A DNA stretch of 64,000 nt from CAZFER01 sp964517495. Its GTDB lineage: Bacteria; Hinthialibacterota; Hinthialibacteria; Hinthialibacterales; Hinthialibacteraceae. Location of the stretch: the NCBI GenBank assembly GCA_964517495.1, contig CAZFER010000001.1, positions 124,001-188,000 of the forward strand. The letters are read 5' to 3'. Below, piece by piece: positions 1-9,220 of this stretch. Position numbers and translations under genes: made by a program. How positions within the stretch are numbered: position 1 is the first letter of the stretch; each line of letters begins with the position of its first letter. A model generated the notes under the pieces. It did not search any database, was not told where the DNA came from, and saw nothing but the letters and a program-made list of their open reading frames with translations.

Positions 1-54
1 CTTTAGGCAGCATGTGTGGTACGACAATTGAATCCAGATAAAGGAATACAAAAT

Positions 55-1398
55 ATGACGACTCGCCCATTTAATTCGATAGGTACAATAATCTGGATCG
101 TTGCCATAGCCATATTTGGGCAAAATTCCATCGGTAAAGAGAGAAATGAAGCGATATCGGCAACGGCGAATGAAATTATTCAAGATGCGACAGGTAAAAA
201 TTTAAGTGAATTGATTGAAGAAGCCTTTAAATCCAATCCAGAAATTCAAGCCGCTAAAGCGCAATGGGCTAAAACCATTGAAAAGCACCCTCAAGAAACG
301 TCGCTAGACGATCCCATGCTGAATTTCTCATATTTTTTGGAAAACGTGGAAACACGAGTTGGTCCTCAGGAATATAAAGTCGGCATTATTCAAAAATTCC
401 CATTCCCAGGGACACTACGGCAAAAAGGGCGTGTTGTGGAAAAAGAGATCGAAATTGCACGGCTGGAATATGAAAGAACGGTTCGAGACATCATCGTGGA
501 ACTTAAACAAGCCGTTTATGAGCTTCAATACCTGGATGGAGCCCTTGAAATTACCCAAGAAAATAAAAAACTACTTAATGAAATTCTATCTTATGCGGAA
601 GCCCAATACAGCAATCAATCCAGTGGACTAAATGATGTATTCCGAGCGGAATCTCAATTGGCTCAATTGGATTACGACTTGATCACTCTTCGAGAGTTAA
701 GAGCCGTACAACAATCAGTGATCAATTCTCTCCTCAATCGACCTGCTGATATGCCGATTCAACCCATTGCCGCCTCCATTCCTCAACAAACCACAATGGA
801 TATCGAGCAATTGGATCGTTTGGTACACGAGCAAAACCAGGAAATCCTGATGTCCAAATATGGTGTGGAACGAGCGGATGAATCCATTAAATTGGCTCGA
901 AAGAAAAACTTGCCCACCTTTTCCATTGGAGCCAACTATGTCGAGACCGGCGAGGCTTTGAATCCACTAACACCGGATAGTGGTCAAGACCCCATTGTTG
1001 TGGGTGGGAGTATCTCGATTCCTCTTTGGTTTGGGAAAAACAAAGCTCGCATTCGCTATGCGGAGCAAGGCAAGGAATCAGCCGTTCAAAAGAAAGAATC
1101 CGTTTCCAATCGCATTGAAGTTAATTTACGCAAGGCTTACTTTCGGATGCAAAATGCTAAACGGCTGGTGATTTTGTATCGTGATCATTTAATACCCCAA
1201 GCCCAACATTCCATGCAAATTGCGGAGGAATGGAATCGCACACGGCAAGGAAGTGTTTCTGAAGTATTAGAGGTCCAGAGCGTTTGGCTCAATTTCAATC
1301 TGGCCTGGCTGCGTGCCCGAATTGATTATGCTCAAAACCTCACCCAACTCGAACGTATGGTGGGCGGCTCCTTGTCGCCTGTTATCACTCAGGAGTAA
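55..1398 (+). CDS. TolC/CusC-like outer-membrane efflux protein
   Basis: Outer-membrane factor of a tripartite efflux pump, expected to form the trimeric exit duct for the adaptor and RND pump encoded just downstream. The protein (447 aa) has an N-terminal hydrophobic export segment followed by two OEP-type helical repeats rich in Gln, Ala, Glu and Leu; the FPFPG turn near residue 120 and the C-terminal VLEVQ...W segment are typical of the family. I chose the ATG at 55 because AAGGA lies 9 bases before it; an upstream in-frame GTG at 16 has no ribosome site. Stop and next start are 3 bases apart, so it is co-transcribed with the second outer-membrane factor. Family assignment is firm; copper/silver specificity is inferred from the neighbours. 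Confidence 0.88.
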   Translation: MTTRPFNSIGTIIWIVAIAIFGQNSIGKERNEAISATANEIIQDATGKNLSELIEEAFKSNPEIQAAKAQWAKTIEKHPQETSLDDPMLNFSYFLENVETRVGPQEYKVGIIQKFPFPGTLRQKGRVVEKEIEIARLEYERTVRDIIVELKQAVYELQYLDGALEITQENKKLLNEILSYAEAQYSNQSSGLNDVFRAESQLAQLDYDLITLRELRAVQQSVINSLLNRPADMPIQPIAASIPQQTTMDIEQLDRLVHEQNQEILMSKYGVERADESIKLARKKNLPTFSIGANYVETGEALNPLTPDSGQDPIVVGGSISIPLWFGKNKARIRYAEQGKESAVQKKESVSNRIEVNLRKAYFRMQNAKRLVILYRDHLIPQAQHSMQIAEEWNRTRQGSVSEVLEVQSVWLNFNLAWLRARIDYAQNLTQLERMVGGSLSPVITQE

Positions 1399-1401
1399 AT
1401 C

Positions 1402-2943
1402 ATGAGAATTACACCATTTATCATTCCGATCATCTTTACAGTATTTTCCATTCTACCAAGCCAAGGGTGGTGCGATACATATAAGGAAGCCCGTGAGAAG
1501 CTTAACAGTGGAAACCGACCCTGGTTTGTGGAAGAACAGATACAAAATTCATATAACACACAACCCGCTGAATTGCCGCAAGCGGTTACATTTCCCGAAG
1601 TGGAATTGTTACTGGATCGTTACCAAGAGCAAAAAGACTCTACTCTGAAGTCTGTGATTCAAACGATTGAACCTGCTTTATTAACTCAACAGGGGGAAAA
1701 TATTCAAAAACAATCCACAGACCAGTTAGTAGATACTCTTTTATCAAACCATTTCAATTTAGAAAAGGTACTCAATATTGCTTACAGCCGAAATCCTTCC
1801 ATCAAAGCCGCGTCTCAGGCATGGCAAGCCGCCTTGGAACGCTATCCCCAAGCCGCTTATTTGGAAGGCATTCTCCGGCAATACAATTCGTTTACTAAAA
1901 CTCTGAATTTGTTATTAGGTGGTATGCAACCACAAAAGCAAATGGTAGATACTGACTGGCCCTTCCCGGGAATCACTTCGTTGCGAGGAGATATTATTCA
2001 AGCTGATGTTGAGATCGCCAAACAGAATTATGCCATCGCACTACGGAACGTATTAGCCAATGTTAAAAAGAACTATTATGACTATGCATATATTCACCAG
2101 GCGATTGACATAACCCAGGAAAATAGAGATTTACTTGAACAAATGCTGGATGTTGCTTCCCAAAAGTTCGAAACAGGCAATACCTCTTATAATGATGTCA
2201 TTAAAGCTCGCGTGGCGCTTTCCAAACTCACGGATAATCTGATTACTCTGGAAGATCAGCGTGAAACCATTATTGCTCAGCTTAATACACTTCTTAATCG
2301 GGCACCTCACGCGCCCATTGGTTCAGTGGCATCCATCCCTGTGAGCAAGGTACAATGGCAATTGGATCATTTATACGAGATCGCCAAACAAAAGCGGCAA
2401 GAAATTCGACAAATGCAATCCAAGCTAAAACGCACCCGCTTGATGATTGAAATGGCTCGGGAAATGAACCGGCCTGATCCAACCCTGGGGGCCAGTTATT
2501 TCCAAAATCGTAGTGGATTACTGGCAGGAGCTGACTCGGATCGGGATTCCTTTCAACCTTCACCACGGCAGCCACTTCGTCCCTGGTTTGGGCTACGGGA
2601 TTCATTCATTGCTGAAATGCAAAAACGCAGACAGGAACTTAATGAGCAAATAACAACCATAACCAATCAAACATTGTTTGAAGTAAAACGCGCTCATTTT
2701 TCATTGGATACGGCTTATCGCGAAGCCGAACTTTTTCGCACAACATTAATTCCAGAAGCCCAACAATCCTTGGATGTGGCTGAAACCGATTACCTCGGTG
2801 CGCGAATCGATTTTTTGGATTATTTGGATGCACAACGAACATGGCTGGATTTTAATTTATCGTATTACAAAGCCAAGCGTTCTTATGGAAAAACACATGC
2901 GGAATTGGAACGCGTAATAGGCACCTCCTTAACCCATAAATGA
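1402..2943 (+). CDS. Second TolC-like outer-membrane efflux protein
   Basis: A second OEP-family outer-membrane protein (513 aa) placed directly after the first. It begins with a signal peptide ending near WCD, then about 90 residues of low-similarity helix before the OEP core, so it is longer at the N terminus than the usual family length of about 450. The core keeps the pattern seen in its neighbour: an FPFPG-like WPFPG turn, a TGNTSYNDVIKA segment and a C-terminal DYLDAQRTWLDFN segment. AGGAG overlaps the stop of the previous gene and serves its ATG. Two tandem outer-membrane factors for one pump is unusual; it may form an alternative or mixed duct. Family is firm, role relative to the first copy is inference. 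Confidence 0.85.
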   Translation: MRITPFIIPIIFTVFSILPSQGWCDTYKEAREKLNSGNRPWFVEEQIQNSYNTQPAELPQAVTFPEVELLLDRYQEQKDSTLKSVIQTIEPALLTQQGENIQKQSTDQLVDTLLSNHFNLEKVLNIAYSRNPSIKAASQAWQAALERYPQAAYLEGILRQYNSFTKTLNLLLGGMQPQKQMVDTDWPFPGITSLRGDIIQADVEIAKQNYAIALRNVLANVKKNYYDYAYIHQAIDITQENRDLLEQMLDVASQKFETGNTSYNDVIKARVALSKLTDNLITLEDQRETIIAQLNTLLNRAPHAPIGSVASIPVSKVQWQLDHLYEIAKQKRQEIRQMQSKLKRTRLMIEMAREMNRPDPTLGASYFQNRSGLLAGADSDRDSFQPSPRQPLRPWFGLRDSFIAEMQKRRQELNEQITTITNQTLFEVKRAHFSLDTAYREAELFRTTLIPEAQQSLDVAETDYLGARIDFLDYLDAQRTWLDFNLSYYKAKRSYGKTHAELERVIGTSLTHK

Positions 2944-2980
2944 TTAATCAATAAAGTTGCCAAACGTTTAGGAGTTTAAC

Positions 2981-5386
2981 ATGAACTGGTTGAAACAATT
3001 AATGCAATACAAAATAATTTACTTGATGCTTGGAATCGTGCTGGGAATAGGATTGTTCAGCCAATTTTCAGGAATGGAGCATGATCATACCTCCACTCAG
3101 TCCACTGCACGCGCAGAAGGGGAATCAGCCCAATCGACTATATGGACTTGCTCCATGCATCCACAAATTCGCCAGCCGGAGCCGGGTAAATGCCCCATTT
3201 GTGGGATGGATTTGATTCCCGCCAGTTCAGCGGAAGAGGAAGAGAGCGGCCCCCGTGAGTTGAAAATGTCCGAAGCTGCGAAAGCCTTGGCTGAAATACA
3301 AACGGTTCCCGTACGCCGGGACTTTGTCGAGCACGAATTGCGCCTGGTGGGAAAGGTGGAATATGATGAAACCCGCCTTAAATATATTACCGCATGGTTT
3401 CCTGGCCGGTTGGACCGGTTGTTTGTCGATTATACTGGAACACCCGTGCGTAAAGGTGACCATTTAGTGGAGATTTATAGCCCTTCCCTCATTACAGATC
3501 AGGAATCACTGATCCAAGCCAAAAAAGCGGTTGAGAGTTTAAGTGAATCCACAGTGACAAAAGTCTTAAACAACCGAATGGAAACACTGGAAAGGGCACG
3601 CGAACGATTGCGTTTGCTGGGCTTGACGGAAAAACAGATTCGAGAAATTGAAGAACGTGGCCAGCCATCCGAAAGGATTACATTTTACTCTCCCATGGAT
3701 GGAATTGTAATCCACAAGAATGCCATGGAAGGTGATTACGTTCAAACCGGTACCCGCATCTATACCATTGCCGATTTAAGCGTGGTATGGGTGAAAATGG
3801 ATGCCTATGAATCGGACCTGCAATGGATTCACTATGGGCAGGAGATTGAATTTACCACGATTTCATATCCCGGCAAAGTATTTAAGGGACGAATCTCATT
3901 TATTGATCCTTACCTTAATGAAAAAACCCGGACTGTCAAAGTTCGAGTCAATGTGGAAAATCCGGATGGCAAACTGAAACCTGAGATGTTCGTGCGGGCA
4001 ACGGTCCAAAGTAAAGTGAACGCTTCCGGCGAAATATATGACACCCAGTTAGCGGGGAAATGGATCAGTCCCATGCACCCTGAAATCATTAAAGATCATC
4101 CTGGAACGTGTGATGTGTGCGGCATGCCCCTGGTCAAAGCGGAAGAATTGGGCTTTGTGAATCCTGATGTTCAAGAAGGAAAAGCCCCTTTGATCATACC
4201 CGATTCAGCCCCTCTGATTACCGGAAAGCGGGCGGTTGTTTATGTCAAAGTCCCCAATACCAAAAAACCCACGTTTCAGGGCCGGGAGATTGTTTTAGGT
4301 CCGCGCTTGAAAGACCATTACATCGTCCAATCCGGTTTGAAGGAAGGTGAAGAAGTCGTTGTCAAAGGGAACTTCAAAATCGACAGCGCGCTGCAAATTC
4401 AAGCCAAGCCCAGCATGATGAGCCCGGAGGGTGGTGACGCAGGGGGCGGTCACGCCCATTCTGGTTCGATGCGCGAAGAACCCAAATCTTCACCTCAACA
4501 TACTATTTCCGTATCAAATAAAGTAATACCAAATTTGTTGAAAGCCTATCAATCCATCTACGAAGCCTTGTTGCAAGACAACTTGAAAGCAGCGCAATCG
4601 GCGTCGGAAGAATGGGTGGAAGCAGCCAAACTGAACAACTTGCAAAAAGTCGAAATGTTGGGTCATGGCGTGATGCACGCCAAAAATTTGGAGGAAGCCC
4701 GCCAGGCCTTTCAGAAAATCGCTGACTTAATGATCAAGGCTGTAGAAGAACATGGCACCCCGGAAGAGACCGTGCATGTATTGCACTGTCCGATGGCATT
4801 GAACAATCAAGGAGCCGATTGGCTGCAGTGGCAGCATGAAACCCGAAATCCCTATTTTGGCGATTCCATGTTGCAATGTGGCGAACTGAGAAAATCCATT
4901 GAACCCCGGCTTGCGACAGAAACCAAAGAAACACAATCTCAAAACACTGTGAATGTATACACGGCTGCCTATTTGAAATCCTTTTTGGAGCACTACAAAT
5001 CGGTAAAAGACGCTTTGGTTCAAGACGAGTTGCAAAAAGCCAGGCAAGCGGCCCAAAAATTGAGTCAAACAGCACAAAATGCCGATGACGCTTCTGTCAA
5101 TAAATTCGCGAACAATATAACCAAAGCCCAGGATATTAACGAAGCCCGTTTGGCTTTTGCAGTGATATCCAACGTCTTGATTGATGCGATAAAGAAACAC
5201 AATCCATTGGAAACAACACTCTACAGCATTCACTGCCCCATGGCCTTTCAAAACAAAGGAGCGGACTGGCTTCAATGGTCGAAAGAAATCCGGAATCCAT
5301 ACTTTGGAGACGCAATGCTAACGTGTGGAGAGGTAAAAAATACATTCGGTTCGACAAGTAAGCCACTCCAAACCGATCAAAACTGA
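2981..5386 (+). CDS. cusB: CusB-like RND adaptor with two HMBD and two DUF3347 domains
   Basis: Periplasmic adaptor joining the inner-membrane RND pump to the outer-membrane factor. Order of parts: N-terminal membrane anchor (about residues 12-30), a heavy-metal-binding domain with CSMHP and CPICGMDL (about 55-80), the barrel-sandwich/beta-barrel adaptor core (about 95-350), a second such domain with SPMHP and CDVCGMPL (about 361-388), the rest of the adaptor core to about 475, a His/Gly linker, and two tandem DUF3347 copies (about 514-637 and 663-785). Each DUF3347 copy ends in CPMA...ADWLQW...RNPYFGD. At 801 aa it is far longer than E. coli CusB. AGGAG lies 7 bases before the ATG. The Cys/His/Met sites indicate binding of Cu(I)/Ag(I). 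Adaptor identity is firm; ion choice follows from CusA and CopA. Confidence 0.92.
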   Translation: MNWLKQLMQYKIIYLMLGIVLGIGLFSQFSGMEHDHTSTQSTARAEGESAQSTIWTCSMHPQIRQPEPGKCPICGMDLIPASSAEEEESGPRELKMSEAAKALAEIQTVPVRRDFVEHELRLVGKVEYDETRLKYITAWFPGRLDRLFVDYTGTPVRKGDHLVEIYSPSLITDQESLIQAKKAVESLSESTVTKVLNNRMETLERARERLRLLGLTEKQIREIEERGQPSERITFYSPMDGIVIHKNAMEGDYVQTGTRIYTIADLSVVWVKMDAYESDLQWIHYGQEIEFTTISYPGKVFKGRISFIDPYLNEKTRTVKVRVNVENPDGKLKPEMFVRATVQSKVNASGEIYDTQLAGKWISPMHPEIIKDHPGTCDVCGMPLVKAEELGFVNPDVQEGKAPLIIPDSAPLITGKRAVVYVKVPNTKKPTFQGREIVLGPRLKDHYIVQSGLKEGEEVVVKGNFKIDSALQIQAKPSMMSPEGGDAGGGHAHSGSMREEPKSSPQHTISVSNKVIPNLLKAYQSIYEALLQDNLKAAQSASEEWVEAAKLNNLQKVEMLGHGVMHAKNLEEARQAFQKIADLMIKAVEEHGTPEETVHVLHCPMALNNQGADWLQWQHETRNPYFGDSMLQCGELRKSIEPRLATETKETQSQNTVNVYTAAYLKSFLEHYKSVKDALVQDELQKARQAAQKLSQTAQNADDASVNKFANNITKAQDINEARLAFAVISNVLIDAIKKHNPLETTLYSIHCPMAFQNKGADWLQWSKEIRNPYFGDAMLTCGEVKNTFGSTSKPLQTDQN

Positions 5387-5438
5387 ACAATAAATAATCA
5401 CGAGAATTCAAACTAACATTGATGCGACAAGGTGTCTC

Positions 5439-8400
5439 ATGCTGAATAATCTTATTCGTTTTTGCCTGGAAAACAAACTGGTTGTCACCCTTTTCATTGT
5501 GTTCATTATTCTGTGGGGAATGATTGTAGCTCCATTTGATTGGGAATTGGGTTGGCTTGCACGTGATCCCGTCCCTGTTGATGCCATTCCCGACATCGGT
5601 GAAAACCAACAAATCGTCTTCACCGAATGGATGGGGCGCTCGCCTCAAGATGTCGAAGACCAAATCACTTATCCTCTGACAGTTTCGCTCTTGGGGGTAC
5701 CTGGAGTGAAAACCATCCGCAGTTACTCCTTCTTGGGGTTTTCTTCCATTTACATCATTTTCAAAGAGGACATTGAATTTTATTGGTCCCGATCCCGGGT
5801 GTTGGAGAAACTCAACAGCCTTCCCGCCGGAACTTTACCGGATGGAGTACAACCAGCGCTTGGTCCGGATGCCACAGCCTTAGGGCAAATTTTCTGGTAT
5901 ACCCTGGAAGGATACGATGAAAATGGGAATCCAACCGGTGGCTGGGATTTGGACGAACTGCGCAGCATCCAGGATTGGTATGTTCGTTATGCGTTGATGT
6001 CTGCCGAAGGAGTGAGCGAAGTGGCCTCGGTGGGCGGGTTCGTGCGTGAATATCAAATCGATGTGGACCCGGATGCCATGCGAGCATACAACGTCACCCT
6101 GGATGATGTCTTCAATGCCGTTCGACAATCCAATGTGGATGTGGGAGCCCGCACCATCGAAGTCAATCGCGCCGAGTATGTCATACGGGGGTTAGGATTT
6201 CTCGAAAGCGTGGAAGATATAGAAAAGTCCGTCATCAAAGCAAACGATAATGTTCCTGTTACCGTGCAAGATGTGGCTCACGTCTCCACCGGCCCTGCCC
6301 TGCGCCGTGGTGCGTTGGACAAAGCCGGTGCGGAAGCCGTCGGCGGCGTGGTGGTGGTTCGTTATGGTGACAATCCACTGAAAGTTATCCAGAACGTTAA
6401 AGCCAAAATTGAAGAACTTTCCCCTGGCCTGCCCAAGAAAGTGTTGGATGACGGAACGGTTTCTCAGGTGAAAATCGTTCCATTCTATGACCGGACTGGT
6501 CTTATTTATGAGACGTTGGGTACGCTTAAAACGGCATTAAGCGAAGAAATTTTAGTCACCGTAATCGTTATTATTGTCATGGTTTATCATTTGCGCAGTT
6601 CGCTGCTCATTTCCGCTTTGTTGCCCATCTCTGTTTTGATGTGCTTCATCGCCATGAAGCAATTCGGTGTGGACGCCAACGTCGTGGCGCTCTCCGGCAT
6701 TGCCATTGCCATTGGCACTATGGTGGATATGGGGGTGGTGATCTGTGAAAACATCTTGAAGCATTTGGATCAATCCAAAGAAGGTGAAAACAAACTCGAG
6801 GTCATTTTCCGCGCCACAACTGAAGTAGGCAGCGCTATTTTAACTGCAGTCGCCACCACAGTGGTAAGTTTTCTTCCGGTGTTCACCATGACGGCGGCGG
6901 AAGGCAAACTCTTCAAGCCATTGGCGTTTACCAAAACCTTTGCCTTGATCGCTTCCATTATTGTGGCATTGACCATTATCCCCCCCTATGCACATCTTCT
7001 GTTTACAGGAAAGATTCGTGGGAAAACATTACGAAATTTGGTCTTCGGCGGATTAACCATCGCTGGCTTTTTGCTGACCTTCCTGTTTTCCTGGTGGGTA
7101 GGTCTCATTGTGATTGGTTTTGGCCTTTATCATTTTATCGCTGATCGATTGCCGGAACGTATACAACGCTGGATTCCCATGTTTGTCAACGGCTTGGCAT
7201 TATTGGTGGTTGTCACCTTTCTTAGCAATCATTGGCTTCCATTAGGACCTGAAAAAGGTGAACTATCCAATTGGATTTTTGTTGTGGTCCTATTAGGGGG
7301 GATTCTGGTTTTAATCCAAGTATTTATGCGTTATTACGAACCACTTTTGCGCTGGTGTTTAAACCATAAAACCACCTTTATGACCGTTCCAATTTTGACC
7401 GTGTTGTTGGGGGGATTCATATGGCTTGGATTTGATGCCTTTTTCGGTTTTTTGCCTAAATCCGTCTTGAATGCACCGATTGTGTCTGACGTTCGGCATG
7501 CCTTCCCCGGATTGGGCGAAGAATTCATGCCCCCCTTGGACGAAGGCTCTTTCTTATATATGCCCACCACTATGCCCCACGCTTCCATTGGAGAGGCAAT
7601 GGATGTGTTGGAAAAAGTCGATATGGCCATTCAAGCCATACCCGAAGTGGAACAGGTGGTCGGCAAAATTGGACGGCTGGAAAGTCCGTTGGATCCTGCG
7701 CCGGTTTCCATGATCGAAACGATTGTGAATTACAAAAGTGAATACAAAACCGATAGTACTGGACATCGTTTGCGCTTTGAATATGACTATGACAACGAAG
7801 AATTTATCCGAGACGATAACGGAGAATTGATTCCCGATTCCAATGGCATGCCGTTTCGGCAATGGCGCGATCACATTGAATCTGCCGACGATATTTGGGA
7901 TGAAATCACCAAAGCGGCTCAAGTGCCGGGGACCACATCCGCCCCTAAACTGCAGCCCATTGCCACCCGGCTTATTATGCTGCAGAGCGGGATGAGGGCT
8001 CCGATGGGGGTGAAGGTGAAAGGACCAAATTTGGAAACCATAGAAGATGTGGGCTTGCAAATCGAAAAATTCTTGAAAGAAGTCCCTTCTGTTAAAGCCG
8101 AAGCCGTTTTCGCGGATCGGGTTGTGGGGAAGCCTTATCTTGAAATCGATATCGATCGCGACGCTATTGCGCGTTATGGCGTCACCATTCGGAAAGTGCA
8201 GGATGTCATTGAAGTCGCAATTGGCGGCAAAAGGATTTCAACCACCGTAGAAGGCCGTGAGCGTTATCCAGTGCGTGTTCGCTACATGCGTGAACTTCGC
8301 GATACGATTGAATCTCTGGGCGCCATATTGGTTCCTACACCATCTGGCGCGCAAATCCCTATGCGTGAATTGGCTGATATACGCTATGTTCGTGGCCCAC

Positions 8401-9200
8401 AAGCCATCAAAAGTGAAGACACCTTTTTGGTGAGTTATGTCCTTTTTGATATGAAAGAAGGATTTGCTGAAGTCGAAGTGGTGGAACAAGCCCGCGAATT
8501 TTTGAAGCAAAAAGAAGAAAGCGGTGAATTAACCATTCCCAGTGGTGTGAACTATACCTTCGCAGGGAGTTATGAAAATCAGGTGCGGGCTGGAAAGCGC
8601 CTGCGCATTGTATTGCCACTCGCCTTGTTTATCATTTTTATGATCTTGTATTTCCAATTCAAAAACATCCCGACGACCTTGATTGTATTTTCAAGCATCC
8701 TTGTTGCATGGGCGGGGGGATTCATTATGATTTGGTTGTACGGTCAGGATTGGTTTTTGAATTTCACACTCTTTGGTGAAAACGTACGTGATCTCTTTCA
8801 AGTCCATCCATTTAACCTGAGTGTGGCGGTCTGGGTTGGTTTTCTGGCGTTATTTGGAATCGCGAGCGATAATGGCGTGATTTATTCCACCTACCTAGAC
8901 CAAACATTTGATAGAGAAAAACCTCGTACCACAAAGGAGATTCGTGAAGCTACGATTATCGCTTCTGTTCGACGAATAAGGCCGTGCTTGATGACTACTG
9001 CAACCACGTTATTGGCACTCATCCCTGTTTTAACATCAAAAGGACGAGGAGCGGATATAATGGTACCCATGGCAATCCCTTCTTTTGGGGGTATGACCGT
9101 GGTTATTGTTACCGTTTTTGTGGTCCCTGTGCTTTATAGTGCCATTGAGGAATGGAAAGCACGCCACAATACAAATATTACAGATAAAATACGTAATTAA
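5439..9200 (+). CDS. cusA: CusA-like heavy-metal RND efflux pump
   Basis: Inner-membrane proton-driven pump (1253 aa) that moves metal ions from the periplasm or inner membrane to the adaptor and duct. It has the HME-RND layout: TM1, periplasmic porter domain, TM2-6, second porter domain, TM8-12. Asp430 in GTMVDMGVV is the expected proton-relay residue. The three methionines that bind Cu(I)/Ag(I) in E. coli CusA have counterparts at Met708 (LYMPTTMP), Met758 (VSMIET) and Met847 (LIMLQSGM), which argues against a Zn/Co CzcA role. It exceeds the usual 1040 or so residues through two inserts: about 524-638, with several extra hydrophobic segments, and an acidic periplasmic stretch at about 764-821. 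AAGGTG precedes the ATG; the gap from the adaptor gene is 52 bases. Confidence 0.93.
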   Translation: MLNNLIRFCLENKLVVTLFIVFIILWGMIVAPFDWELGWLARDPVPVDAIPDIGENQQIVFTEWMGRSPQDVEDQITYPLTVSLLGVPGVKTIRSYSFLGFSSIYIIFKEDIEFYWSRSRVLEKLNSLPAGTLPDGVQPALGPDATALGQIFWYTLEGYDENGNPTGGWDLDELRSIQDWYVRYALMSAEGVSEVASVGGFVREYQIDVDPDAMRAYNVTLDDVFNAVRQSNVDVGARTIEVNRAEYVIRGLGFLESVEDIEKSVIKANDNVPVTVQDVAHVSTGPALRRGALDKAGAEAVGGVVVVRYGDNPLKVIQNVKAKIEELSPGLPKKVLDDGTVSQVKIVPFYDRTGLIYETLGTLKTALSEEILVTVIVIIVMVYHLRSSLLISALLPISVLMCFIAMKQFGVDANVVALSGIAIAIGTMVDMGVVICENILKHLDQSKEGENKLEVIFRATTEVGSAILTAVATTVVSFLPVFTMTAAEGKLFKPLAFTKTFALIASIIVALTIIPPYAHLLFTGKIRGKTLRNLVFGGLTIAGFLLTFLFSWWVGLIVIGFGLYHFIADRLPERIQRWIPMFVNGLALLVVVTFLSNHWLPLGPEKGELSNWIFVVVLLGGILVLIQVFMRYYEPLLRWCLNHKTTFMTVPILTVLLGGFIWLGFDAFFGFLPKSVLNAPIVSDVRHAFPGLGEEFMPPLDEGSFLYMPTTMPHASIGEAMDVLEKVDMAIQAIPEVEQVVGKIGRLESPLDPAPVSMIETIVNYKSEYKTDSTGHRLRFEYDYDNEEFIRDDNGELIPDSNGMPFRQWRDHIESADDIWDEITKAAQVPGTTSAPKLQPIATRLIMLQSGMRAPMGVKVKGPNLETIEDVGLQIEKFLKEVPSVKAEAVFADRVVGKPYLEIDIDRDAIARYGVTIRKVQDVIEVAIGGKRISTTVEGRERYPVRVRYMRELRDTIESLGAILVPTPSGAQIPMRELADIRYVRGPQAIKSEDTFLVSYVLFDMKEGFAEVEVVEQAREFLKQKEESGELTIPSGVNYTFAGSYENQVRAGKRLRIVLPLALFIIFMILYFQFKNIPTTLIVFSSILVAWAGGFIMIWLYGQDWFLNFTLFGENVRDLFQVHPFNLSVAVWVGFLALFGIASDNGVIYSTYLDQTFDREKPRTTKEIREATIIASVRRIRPCLMTTATTLLALIPVLTSKGRGADIMVPMAIPSFGGMTVVIVTVFVVPVLYSAIEEWKARHNTNITDKIRN

Positions 9201-9220
9201 TACGAAAGGAGTCTGACACG

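Noticed and set aside
4727..5275. 182-codon open frame antisense to the cusB DUF3347 repeats
   Set aside because: Its openness comes from the codon pattern of the tandem repeat on the other strand; no domain and no start signal.
7554..8060. 168-codon open frame on the minus strand inside cusA
   Set aside because: It is the shadow of the cusA reading frame; it has no ribosome site, and the plus-strand protein is an unmistakable RND pump.
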